Source: Flavobacteriales bacterium UBA1937 (GTDB lineage Bacteria > Bacteroidota > Bacteroidia > Flavobacteriales > Weeksellaceae). Taken from it: a stretch of 32,548 bases of DNA. Shown one piece after another: positions 7,659 through 15,656 of the stretch. The notes below the pieces were generated by a model. It was not told the DNA's origin. It searched no databases and saw only the letters and a program-made list of their open reading frames with translations. A program made the position numbers and the translations under genes. The DNA lies in assembly GCA_002337005.1 (NCBI GenBank), contig DDFD01000066.1:1-32548 (forward strand), given 5' to 3'. Numbering within the stretch: position 1 is the stretch's first letter; each line of letters begins with the position of its first letter.

Positions 7659-9860
7659 TTGAAAGATATTCTTCTCATTACACCTCCGTTTACGCAACTC
7701 AATACGCCATATCCTGCAACTGCGTATCTAAAAGGTTTTTTGAATACCAAAAATATTCCAAATCATCAAATGGATTTGGGAATTGAGGTCATTTTGGAAC
7801 TTTTTTCTAAAGAAGGTCTTAAAAATTTGTTTCAAATTTCTGGCAATCGATTTCAAGATTTTGGTCAAGAAATTTCTGAAAATTCGCAGAGAATTTTTGC
7901 CTTGAAAGAAGAATATATTAAAACAATAGATGATGTAATTGCCTTTCTACAAAACAAAAAACCAACTTTGGCAAGACAAATTTGCAGTATGAATTTCTTG
8001 CCAGAAGCATCACGTTTCAACCATTTAGATGATATGGAATTTGCTTTCGGAAATATGGGTTTGCAAGACAAAGCAAAACATTTGGCAACTTTATATTTAG
8101 AAGATTTATCAGATTTTATTGTAGAAAATGCAGACGAAAATTTTGGATTTAGCAGATACGCAGAAAAATTAGGAAGAAGTGCCAATTCTTTCGATGAATT
8201 ATATGAAAAACTCAATGTTGAAAAGACTTTTATTGATGTAATAGCTTTAGAAATTTTAGCAAAAAAACTGATTGAAATTCAACCAAAATTGGTATGTTTT
8301 TCCGTTCCATTTCCTGGGAATTTGTATGCTGCATTTAGATGTGCACAATTCATCAAAAATAATTTCCCGAATGTAAAAACGGCTTTTGGAGGTGGTTTTG
8401 CGAATACAGAACTTAGAAATTTAAAAGATAAAAGAGTTTTTGAATTTTTTGATTTTATTACACTTGACGACGGAGAATTACCTATAGAACTACTCTACCA
8501 CAATGTTTCTGAATTTAAAAACGAATTTAAACGTACTTTTTTACTAGAAAATAATGAAGTAATTTATAAAAATAATTCTGAAAAACACGATTATAAACAA
8601 GCCGAAATAGGAACGCCAGATTACACCGATTTACCATTAGATCAATATATTTCTGTGATTGAAATTGCCAATCCGATGCACAGTTTATGGAGTGACGGAA
8701 GATGGAACAAGCTTACGATGGCGCACGGTTGCTATTGGGGAAAATGTACTTTTTGTGATATTTCTTTGGATTACATCAAATTATACGAACCCATTTCGGC
8801 CAAAATTTTGGTGGACAGAATGGAAGAACTCATCGAAAAAACGGGAGAAAATGGTTTCCATTTTGTAGATGAAGCAGCACCACCAGCTTTGATGCGAGAA
8901 GTTGCCCTTGAAATTTTAAGAAGAAAATTGGTGGTTACTTGGTGGACAAACATAAGATTTGAAAAAAGTTTTACCAAAGATTTGTGCTTTTTACTGAAAC
9001 TTTCAGGTTGTGTAGCTGTTTCCGGTGGTTTAGAAGTTGCAAGTGATAGATTATTAAAGCTTATCAATAAAGGAGTTACGGTAGAACAAGTTGCCAAAGT
9101 TTGTAGAAATTTCACAGAAGCAGGAATTATGGTTCATTCTTATCTAATGTATGGTTATCCTACGCAAACAGAACAAGAAACCATAGATTCTCTTGAAATG
9201 GTAAGACAAATGTTCGAAATGGGGATTTTGCAGAGCGGATTTTGGCACCAATTTGCAATGACGGCACATTCACCAGTTGGTTTAAATCCTGAAGAATTTG
9301 GGGTGATTCCTAGTGTAAAAGAAATTACTTTTGCCAATAATGATGTAGAATTTAGAGATAAAACAGGAATTGACCACAGTAAATTCAGTTTTGGACTGAA
9401 AAAATCACTTTTTAACTATATGCACGGAATTTGTTTTGAAAATCCTTTGCAAGAATGGTTTGAATTTAAAATTCCAAAAACAAAAATTCATCCAGATTAT
9501 ATACACGATTGTCTATTAGAAGAAGAAAATTTCAACCCCAAGCCGAATTCAAAAATCATTTGGACAAGTACAAAACCTTTGGTAGAATTTTTCACTAAAT
9601 CTAAAAAAGGAAACACTTGGGAAATGGCAACACTTACCTTCCACGAAAAAACGAATGTTTTTAGTATCAACTTAGATAAAGATAAAGCCAATTGGTTGTT
9701 AGAAACTATTGATAAAATTGCTTTACATAAAAATAATAAAGCATTAAATTTTAATGATTTAAAGTCAAAATTTGAATTAAATTTTGATGATTTTGAATTA
9801 TTTTGGTATTCAAAACCAATGCAAACCCTGAAGGAAAATGGGGTGATTTTATGTTTATAA
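7659..9860 (+). CDS. B12-binding-type radical SAM protein, TTG start
   Basis: 733 residues from TTG 7659 (read as MKDILLITPPFTQ). An in-frame ATG at 7542 is rejected because it lies inside the divergent SGNH gene and upstream of the promoter. Seen: an N-terminal segment typical of cobalamin-binding radical SAM proteins (LLITPPFTQLNTPYPATAYL), a long helical insert, a Rossmann-like stretch LVCFSVPFPGNLYAAFRCAQF with AFGGGFAN near residue 245, then the iron-sulfur site GCYWGKCTFCD with Cys358, Cys363 and Cys366. The spacing is CX4CX2C rather than the usual CX3CX2C. Downstream are FVDEAAPP, GGLEVASDRLL and MVHSYLMYGYPTQTEQET, the usual order of radical SAM barrel strands. It stands alone, with no partner enzyme nearby, so the substrate is unknown. 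Whether cobalamin is really bound cannot be told from sequence. Confidence 0.85.
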   Translation: MKDILLITPPFTQLNTPYPATAYLKGFLNTKNIPNHQMDLGIEVILELFSKEGLKNLFQISGNRFQDFGQEISENSQRIFALKEEYIKTIDDVIAFLQNKKPTLARQICSMNFLPEASRFNHLDDMEFAFGNMGLQDKAKHLATLYLEDLSDFIVENADENFGFSRYAEKLGRSANSFDELYEKLNVEKTFIDVIALEILAKKLIEIQPKLVCFSVPFPGNLYAAFRCAQFIKNNFPNVKTAFGGGFANTELRNLKDKRVFEFFDFITLDDGELPIELLYHNVSEFKNEFKRTFLLENNEVIYKNNSEKHDYKQAEIGTPDYTDLPLDQYISVIEIANPMHSLWSDGRWNKLTMAHGCYWGKCTFCDISLDYIKLYEPISAKILVDRMEELIEKTGENGFHFVDEAAPPALMREVALEILRRKLVVTWWTNIRFEKSFTKDLCFLLKLSGCVAVSGGLEVASDRLLKLINKGVTVEQVAKVCRNFTEAGIMVHSYLMYGYPTQTEQETIDSLEMVRQMFEMGILQSGFWHQFAMTAHSPVGLNPEEFGVIPSVKEITFANNDVEFRDKTGIDHSKFSFGLKKSLFNYMHGICFENPLQEWFEFKIPKTKIHPDYIHDCLLEEENFNPKPNSKIIWTSTKPLVEFFTKSKKGNTWEMATLTFHEKTNVFSINLDKDKANWLLETIDKIALHKNNKALNFNDLKSKFELNFDDFELFWYSKPMQTLKENGVILCL

Positions 9861-9968
9861 TTTTACCCAAAAGTGAATCAATTATTATCTTAAGGTATAA
9901 AACTAAAAGTACATTATTAGACTAAATTTGTAAATAAGAAAATTGATTTATTTTCTTAATTTGTGTAT

Positions 9969-10002
9969 GCGAGAAGCCTAAAATAGGCTTCTCGTGTTTT
10001 TT
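9969..10002 (+). terminator. Strong rho-independent terminator
   Basis: An 11-bp perfect stem (CGAGAAGCCTA with TAGGCTTCTCG) closes an AAA loop and is followed by a T-rich tail. It could end the radical SAM transcript or a small RNA starting near 9937. Confidence 0.85.
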
Positions 10003-10124
10003 ATAGTTAATAAAAATATACTAAAGTGTTATTATTTTTACACTAAGGTATAATAGATTTTAGTTATAAAATAAATAATTTTGACCTATATAATAGGTAA
10101 AAAAATTTCATTATCATTTGTGTT

Positions 10125-10166
10125 AAGTCGAAAAATATACTTTCTTGTATTTTTTCGGCTTTTTTA
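10125..10166 (+). terminator. Second terminator hairpin in the same gap
   Basis: AAGTCGAAAAA pairs with TTTTTTCGGCTT (one T bulge and a T:G pair at the base), with an AT-rich upper stem and loop, then a T-run. No gene ends immediately upstream, which is why a short transcript is suspected. Confidence 0.7.
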
Positions 10167-10302
10167 ATTCAATTATAATTCTAAAACGTTATTTTTATTA
10201 AATTAAAATTTCATAAAAAAAACAATAAAACAATGCTTTATACTCATATATTTTTCATACTTTAGTTCAAATAAAACAAACAAATACGTAATTTAACATA
10301 AT

Positions 10303-11637
10303 ATGTTTAATTCAGTACTAAAAAAAGGTGTTTTAAAAATAAAAATTATCCGATTATTAAATATTGGTATTTTAAATTATGGGGATAATGTTTTGGAAAA
10401 AAATAAACATCAGCTTTTAAGTGCGATTGCTATTTTACTTAATACACTTAACCTGATTACTATATTTGTATATATTATTTTAGGGTTTTATTGGCAAATA
10501 TTATTAGTTTCTCTTTGGAGTTTAGCAATACACTTGCTCTATCTGAACCTAAAAAAACAAAATTCTTTTTTTATTAGTAAGTTTTTAGGATTTCAATCTG
10601 TGATTGTTTTTATATTTTTAAGCAGTTCTTTTCATGGATACCAAACAGTATTTAATCATTTTTATTTAATCTTCTTGGCAGTAATTCCGTTTGTTTTTGA
10701 TCAGAAAGAATTCAAATATCAGCTAATTCTCTTAGTACAAGCGATAGTATTATTTTTTGTACAAAATTTATATGGCAAAACGTATCTTCCAAATTTTCAT
10801 TTGTTACCAGATGACAAGGTTAATACCTATACCTATTTAATGGTTTCAATCATGATAACTTATATTTTCGGGCTAAGCTTACTTGGGGTAATTGTAAATC
10901 AATATCAAGAAAATAAATTAAGAAAACTAAAGAAAAAATTATTTATCAAAAAAAATAAACTTCGTTCTAAAAATAATGAGCTACAGACTTTTGGTATGGC
11001 AGCTACACATTCTCTTAAAACACCTTTATTCATTATCAACAGCTTTTTAAATAAAATTAAAGATAATTTACAACAAAATGAATCTAAAGAATTAATACCA
11101 TATTATATTAATCTTATTAGAGAAAGTAATTTGCTAAATGAAAAATATTCTAATGATTTAATTAAATATACATCTCTATATAACATAGAAAAAAATTACG
11201 AAAGGATTAATTTAAAAAAAATCATAGAAAAGAGCACTTCGATTGTACTTCTAAACCATAAAAATGCAAATATAATTAACGACATACCAAAAGATTTTTA
11301 TTTTGACACCAATATTTCTCTCTTAGAAATTATAGTAGAATGCTTAACAGATAATGGATTAAAGTACAATCAATCAACCTCTCCCACTTTAAAAATTTAC
11401 TCTAAAATTAATAATAGAGAAGCTTCAATTTTTTTTGAAGATAATGGAATAGGGATTACAGATGAATATCGAGAAAAAATTTTTGAACCATTTAATAGAA
11501 TTAATAAAATAGAAACCATAATGGGAAGTGGTTTAGGGCTATCTATTGCTCATTTAGCAGCGGTAAAAATAAATGCTACACTTACATTAGAATCTAGTAA
11601 AAATGGGAGTACATTTAAACTTAACATTAATTTATAA
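10303..11637 (+). CDS. Membrane histidine kinase 1 of a tandem pair
   Basis: 444 residues. About six membrane helices (roughly residues 39-60, 65-83, 95-110, 118-133, 139-155, 176-198) form the sensor; no PAS, HAMP or large periplasmic domain is seen. A basic linker leads to the H-box THSLKTPL with His236. The residue after His is Ser, where most HisKA kinases have Asp or Glu. The N-box is reduced (ECLTDNGLKYN, Asn351), but G1 (EDNGIGI, 380-385) and G2 (GSGLGLSIA) are intact, as is the F-box FEPFNRI. ATP binding and autophosphorylation are plausible, while regulator dephosphorylation may be altered. It is the first gene of a run with a second kinase 15 bases downstream and a response regulator overlapping that one. 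The stimulus is unknown. The DNA is visibly richer in A+T than the housekeeping genes around it. Confidence 0.88.
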   Translation: MFNSVLKKGVLKIKIIRLLNIGILNYGDNVLEKNKHQLLSAIAILLNTLNLITIFVYIILGFYWQILLVSLWSLAIHLLYLNLKKQNSFFISKFLGFQSVIVFIFLSSSFHGYQTVFNHFYLIFLAVIPFVFDQKEFKYQLILLVQAIVLFFVQNLYGKTYLPNFHLLPDDKVNTYTYLMVSIMITYIFGLSLLGVIVNQYQENKLRKLKKKLFIKKNKLRSKNNELQTFGMAATHSLKTPLFIINSFLNKIKDNLQQNESKELIPYYINLIRESNLLNEKYSNDLIKYTSLYNIEKNYERINLKKIIEKSTSIVLLNHKNANIINDIPKDFYFDTNISLLEIIVECLTDNGLKYNQSTSPTLKIYSKINNREASIFFEDNGIGITDEYREKIFEPFNRINKIETIMGSGLGLSIAHLAAVKINATLTLESSKNGSTFKLNINL

Positions 11638-11652
11638 ATTAAAAAAAAGGTA

Positions 11653-13011
11653 GTGCTTTCTAAAATAAAGAAATATATTATTATAAAATACGCCAGAATA
11701 ATTTATAATGGCGTACATAAAGATAATACCGAAGAGGTAAACATGAAAACCATGTTTATTAATAGGTTAGTTATTCTTTATACAATAAACCAATCTATAC
11801 AAGCACTTCTTTTTTTAACCATCTCATATTATATAAGTAGTATTTATTGTATTCTTATTCTGCCTGGAATTACTTTTGTATATTATCTTAATGGTAAAAG
11901 AAGATATTTCATTTCTAAAATTTTCTTAATATCATATTTTAATATCATCATTTTTGTTGCATCTATATATTTTTCTCACCCTTTATTATCTTATTATTAC
12001 TTGCCTGTAATTGTTACATCAACATTTATATTTAACAGTAAAGAAGTTCAGTATCTATTCTCTATTAATCTAATTTCAGTCTTGTTAATTTTAATTGAGA
12101 ATACTTCTTTGAATAGATTTTTACCATCATATTCTTTAGATTTTTTACCAGAAAAATCTAATATTATTATTTTATATGGTAATATAAGTTTCATCTTATG
12201 CCTAACATTTTTATACTTATACTACATAAACACAAAAGCAAAAAGATTAATCAACCTTAATAAAAACCTAAAAGAATCAAAAAAAAATCTAGAAGAACAA
12301 TCCAGAGATCATTTTCTATTTAGTGAAGCATCAAGCCATTTTTTAAAATCTCCAATTTATATCTTTAACGCTTTTATAGACAAAATAGAAACAGGCATTA
12401 ATGAAAATAAGTCTTATGAAGAACTAAAATCATATTTTTCTGTTATAAAACATAGTATAGATGAAGAAGAAAAGTTTATAAATAACATGTTTGATTATAA
12501 TAAAATTATTCTTACTACTGCAAAAAAAACAGAGCTAGAAATCATTTCTATAATAGATTCTATACTAGAAAATTTCAAAGAAAACAATAACTTTTTCAAC
12601 TATTCTATTTATAAAAATAAAGAAAAAATTTTTGTAAAAATAGATCAAAATTTACTAGAGAAAATTGTTTTAATCATAACAGAAAATGCCTATTTATATA
12701 ACAATAATAATGACAAAAAATTAGAAATAACAATAGAAGAAACGAAAGAAAGAATAAAAATTAATTTCGCTGACAATGGCATAGGAATTAACCCTGTTTT
12801 CAGAGAAAAAATATTTAAACCTTATGTAAGGTTAAATACTTTGGAAAATATTTCCGGAACAGGCATAGGCTTACTAAAAGCAAGAAAAGCAGCAAAACTT
12901 ATCAACGCTAAAATAACACTATTAAATAGTACTAAATATGGTTCAATTTTTCAATTATCAATAAAAAAATACACAAATGAAGAAAATTTCAATCGCTTTT
13001 ATAGAAGATAA
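11653..13011 (+). CDS. Membrane histidine kinase 2, GTG start
   Basis: 452 residues from GTG 11653, preceded by an unusually good purine-rich stretch ending in AAGG. It has the same plan as the upstream kinase: about six membrane helices between residues 38 and 191, a basic or coiled linker, then an H-box SHFLKSPIYIFNAF with His229 followed by Phe instead of an acidic residue. The N-box TENAYLYN (Asn345), G1 DNGIGI (374-379) and G2 GTGIGLLKA are present. The two kinases align along their whole length, so this is probably an old tandem duplication. The 3' end overlaps the response regulator by 35 bases, implying translational coupling. Possible roles are a heterodimer partner, a second input, or a phosphatase-type modulator; all are inference. 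Base composition is extremely AT-rich (one 60-base stretch at 12661 has only ten G or C). Confidence 0.87.
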   Translation: MLSKIKKYIIIKYARIIYNGVHKDNTEEVNMKTMFINRLVILYTINQSIQALLFLTISYYISSIYCILILPGITFVYYLNGKRRYFISKIFLISYFNIIIFVASIYFSHPLLSYYYLPVIVTSTFIFNSKEVQYLFSINLISVLLILIENTSLNRFLPSYSLDFLPEKSNIIILYGNISFILCLTFLYLYYINTKAKRLINLNKNLKESKKNLEEQSRDHFLFSEASSHFLKSPIYIFNAFIDKIETGINENKSYEELKSYFSVIKHSIDEEEKFINNMFDYNKIILTTAKKTELEIISIIDSILENFKENNNFFNYSIYKNKEKIFVKIDQNLLEKIVLIITENAYLYNNNNDKKLEITIEETKERIKINFADNGIGINPVFREKIFKPYVRLNTLENISGTGIGLLKARKAAKLINAKITLLNSTKYGSIFQLSIKKYTNEENFNRFYRR

Positions 13012-13624
13012 CCATGTTTTCTATCAAGCATTAAAGCTATTACTAATAGAAAGTAAAAATTTCGATTTAGTAGGAATGTTTTCAAATGCAGAATCTTTTA
13101 TCAAGGATTTCCCTTATATAAAACCTGAAATTGTATTAATGGATATTAATTTACCGGGGATTTCTGGCATAGAAGCTGTAGAAAAAATAAAAGTAGAACA
13201 CCCAGAAGTAAAAATAATTATTTTAACTGTTCATGATGATGATGAAAACATTTTTAATTCTTTAAAAGCTGGAGCAGATGGTTATTTATTGAAAAAAAAT
13301 GCACTAGAAACATTAGAAGAAAGCATACTTCTTATAAAAGACGGAGGTTCACCCATTACTCCTGTTATTGCAAATAAAATTATCAATTATTTTAAATTAA
13401 AGGAAGAAAATGAAATAACCAATGATGAATTAAGCAGTTTAAATATTAGAGAAATACAAGTTTTAAATTACATTTCTGAAGGATTACTAAATAAAGAAAT
13501 TGCAGAAAAAATATTCTTATCAGTAGATTCTATAAAAAAAATTACACAAGCAATCTACGAAAAGCTACAGGTAAGAAATAGAAGTGAAGCTATCAAAAAA
13601 TTCCTCAATCAGAAAAAAAAATAA
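12977..13624 (+). CDS. LuxR/NarL-type response regulator
   Basis: 215 residues. The receiver domain (1-120) has the acidic pocket E10-D11, phospho-acceptor Asp56 in LMDINLPG, Thr84 and Lys106 in YLLKKNA. The C-terminal LuxR helix-turn-helix spans about residues 152-208 (LNIREIQVLNYISEGLLNKEIA and EKLQVRNRSEAIKKF). The recognition helix region reads SIKKITQAIYEKL, lacking the common His of VKxH. It starts inside the end of the second kinase gene and is the only regulator for both kinases. It presumably activates or represses unknown targets by DNA binding. No obvious target operator repeats were found. It ends at a bidirectional terminator shared with the convergent atpC. Confidence 0.93.
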   Translation: MKKISIAFIEDNHVFYQALKLLLIESKNFDLVGMFSNAESFIKDFPYIKPEIVLMDINLPGISGIEAVEKIKVEHPEVKIIILTVHDDDENIFNSLKAGADGYLLKKNALETLEESILLIKDGGSPITPVIANKIINYFKLKEENEITNDELSSLNIREIQVLNYISEGLLNKEIAEKIFLSVDSIKKITQAIYEKLQVRNRSEAIKKFLNQKKK

Positions 13625-13625
13625 A

Positions 13626-13661
13626 CAAAAAACTCGAGCAAAAAGCTCGAGTTTTGTATTT
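13626..13661. terminator. Bidirectional terminator between response regulator and atpC
   Basis: AAAACTCGAGC pairs perfectly with GCTCGAGTTTT around a five-A loop. T-tracts follow on the plus strand and A-tracts precede it, so it can end transcripts from both convergent genes. Confidence 0.88.
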
Positions 13662-13676
13662 TAATTGAGAAAAATT

Positions 13677-13970
13677 TTAATCACAAAGGATAATTCCTTT
13701 ATCGTTATTAAATTCTACTACACCACTGTTTATTTGGTAAGAAAAAACACTATTCTTTTCGTTTTCTTTGGTGAAGAATTTTGCAAAATTATCATTTGCA
13801 ATTTCCTTAGTAAACAATCTTACTTTACCATTAACTAAAGAAGAAACAATAGCGGCGTGATTCTTCATAATATGGAAATCACCATTTTTTCCAGGAAGAA
13901 GAATAGATTCTACTTCGCCTTCAAAAACTACAAATTCCGGAGTTAATATTTTAATATTCATTTTTTTCAA
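13677..13970 (-). CDS. atpC: ATP synthase F1 subunit epsilon
   Basis: 97 residues, matching the N-terminal beta-sandwich domain of epsilon: MKKMNIKILTPEFVVFEGEVESILLPGKNGDFHIMKNHAAIVSSL is the classic pattern, with GxFxIxxNHA. The usual C-terminal helical hairpin is absent, which is common in Bacteroidetes, so the inhibitory arm of epsilon is missing or minimal. The product is a central-stalk subunit of the membrane F1Fo ATP synthase. A second Met at codon 4 could also be the start. It follows atpD after a 75-base gap of heptamer repeats; the other atp genes are elsewhere, as is usual for this phylum. Confidence 0.93.
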   Translation of the reverse strand: MKKMNIKILTPEFVVFEGEVESILLPGKNGDFHIMKNHAAIVSSLVNGKVRLFTKEIANDNFAKFFTKENEKNSVFSYQINSGVVEFNNDKGIILCD

Positions 13971-13973
13971 ATT

Positions 13974-14045
13974 ATAGATTATAGATTTTAAATTTTAAAT
14001 TATTGAAATCAAATCTAAAATCTAAAATTTAACATTTAAAATTTA
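13974..14045. repeat. Period-7 repeat array, inverted, between atpD and atpC
   Basis: The left half reads ATAGATT, ATAGATT, TTAAATT, TTAAATT; after about 10 bases the right half reads AATCTAA, AATCTAA, AATTTAA, CATTTAA. The halves are approximately inverse complements, so the atpD-atpC message could form a long AT-rich hairpin here. Confidence 0.7.
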
Positions 14046-15554
14046 TTAAGCGTTTTCAGCAAGCATTTTTTGACCTGCTTCAATAGCTTCTTCGATTGTT
14101 CCTTTCAAGTTGAAAGCAGCTTCTGGCAAGTGATCTAATTCACCATCAATAATCATATTGAAACCTTTGATGGTATCTTTAATATCTACTAAAGCTCCTT
14201 TAAGACCTGTAAACTGTTCTGCTACGTGGAATGGCTGAGATAAGAATCTCTGAACTTTTCTAGCTCTATAAACTACTAGTTTATCTTCTTCTGAAAGTTC
14301 TTCCATACCAAGGATTGCGATAATATCTTGTAAAGCTTTATATCTTTGAAGGATTTCTTTTACTCTTTGTGCACAGTCATAATGCTCATTTCCTAAAATT
14401 TCAGGAGTAAGAATTCTAGAAGTAGAATCTAATGGATCTACCGCTGGATAAATACCTAAAGAAGCAATTTTTCTAGAAAGTACTGTAGTAGCATCAAGGT
14501 GTGCAAACGTAGTTGCAGGAGCAGGGTCTGTTAAGTCATCTGCAGGTACATAAACCGCTTGTACAGATGTAATAGAACCATTTTTAGTAGAAGTAATTCT
14601 CTCTTGCATTGCACCCATTTCAGAAGCTAAGGTTGGTTGGTAACCTACCGCAGAAGGCATACGACCAAGAAGTGCAGACACCTCAGAACCAGCTTGTGTA
14701 AAACGGAAAATATTGTCAACAAAGAAAAGTACATCTCTACCTTGCCCTTCACCATCACCATCTCTATAATATTCTGCTAATGTAAGACCAGAAAGTGCTA
14801 CTCTAGCTCTTGCACCTGGAGGTTCGTTCATTTGTCCGAAAACGAAAGCAGCTTTAGATTCTTTCATTAGTTCAGTATCAACTTTAGAAAGATCCCAACC
14901 ACCGTTTTCCATAGAATGCATAAAATCATCACCATATTTAATGATACCAGATTCTAGCATTTCTCTTAAAAGGTCATTTCCTTCTCTGGTTCTTTCGCCT
15001 ACACCAGCGAAAACAGATAAACCACCGTGACCTTTAGCAATATTGTTAATTAATTCTTGAATTAATACTGTCTTACCAACACCAGCACCACCGAATAAAC
15101 CAATTTTACCACCTTTAGCATAAGGCTCAATAAGGTCTATAACTTTGATACCAGTAAAAAGAACTTCAGCAGAAGTAGATAATTGATCAAATTTTGGAGC
15201 TTCTCTGTGAATAGGTAATCCATTAGAATGTTCGATGTTTTTAAGACCATCGATAGCATTTCCTACCACGTTAAAAAGTCTTCCGTTTACTTCTTCGCCA
15301 ATTGGCATTGTAATTTGTTTTCCGTACCCTACTACTTCTTGTCCTCTCTGTAAACCATCAGTAGCATCCATTGCGATACATCTTACCATATCTTCACCAA
15401 TGTGCTGTTCTACTTCTAGTACTAGAGATTCTCCGTTTGCTTTTTTTATCTCAAGGGCATCATAGATACTTGGTAATTCTTCTACTTCCTGAAAAACAAC
15501 GTCGATAACTGGACCGATAATTTGTGAAATTTTTCCTTTAATTTGGTTTGCCAT
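14046..15554 (-). CDS. atpD: ATP synthase F1 subunit beta
   Basis: 502 residues from ATG 15554 (MANQIKGKISQIIGPVIDV). An in-frame ATG eight codons upstream is rejected because it overlaps the -7 box. Seen: the beta-barrel N-domain, P-loop GGAGVGKT (155-162), GERTREGNDL, SALLGRMPSAVGYQPTL, and the DELSEED-type loop GMEELSEEDKLVV. It carries the catalytic sites of F1, converting ADP and phosphate to ATP with proton flow. Length and motifs are ordinary for Bacteroidetes. G+C and codon use look like a highly expressed core gene, unlike the AT-rich kinase genes next door. It is the first gene of the atpD-atpC unit. Confidence 0.98.
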   Translation of the reverse strand: MANQIKGKISQIIGPVIDVVFQEVEELPSIYDALEIKKANGESLVLEVEQHIGEDMVRCIAMDATDGLQRGQEVVGYGKQITMPIGEEVNGRLFNVVGNAIDGLKNIEHSNGLPIHREAPKFDQLSTSAEVLFTGIKVIDLIEPYAKGGKIGLFGGAGVGKTVLIQELINNIAKGHGGLSVFAGVGERTREGNDLLREMLESGIIKYGDDFMHSMENGGWDLSKVDTELMKESKAAFVFGQMNEPPGARARVALSGLTLAEYYRDGDGEGQGRDVLFFVDNIFRFTQAGSEVSALLGRMPSAVGYQPTLASEMGAMQERITSTKNGSITSVQAVYVPADDLTDPAPATTFAHLDATTVLSRKIASLGIYPAVDPLDSTSRILTPEILGNEHYDCAQRVKEILQRYKALQDIIAILGMEELSEEDKLVVYRARKVQRFLSQPFHVAEQFTGLKGALVDIKDTIKGFNMIIDGELDHLPEAAFNLKGTIEEAIEAGQKMLAENA

Positions 15555-15575
15555 TGCTTTATTTTTTCTTGCGTG

Positions 15576-15583
15576 CAAATATA
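15576..15583 (-). promoter_or_regulatory. -7 box of the atpD promoter
   Basis: TATATTTG on the minus strand fits TAnnTTTG exactly and predicts a leader of about 16 bases to ATG 15554. No TTG at canonical spacing is evident. Confidence 0.55.
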
Positions 15584-15656
15584 GTGATTCTTTACAATTT
15601 ATTTACTATAAATCAATATTTTTTTTCATCTTTGCACACACAAAATTTATGCAGTT

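Larger units (their letters stand above)
9861..10302. other. 442-bp non-coding gap with two independent hairpin terminators
   Basis: I find no credible gene here. It contains a TAAATTTG box at 9923-9930, an 8-bp hairpin at 9935-9958 (TAAGAAAA with TTTTCTTA), a strong terminator at 9969-10002 and another at 10125-10166. The remainder is AT-rich leader of the histidine kinase gene. The first terminator lies more than 100 bases after the radical SAM stop, so this may be one or two short transcripts rather than a long 3' end. Confidence 0.5.

Noticed and set aside
10081..10096. sigma-70-like TTGACC followed by TATAAT
   Set aside because: The two boxes are only three bases apart, too close for any sigma-70 promoter, and this phylum uses a different consensus.
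15555..15578. Longer atpD start
   Set aside because: The extra ATG overlaps the -7 box, and beta subunits normally begin MANQ-like at 15554.
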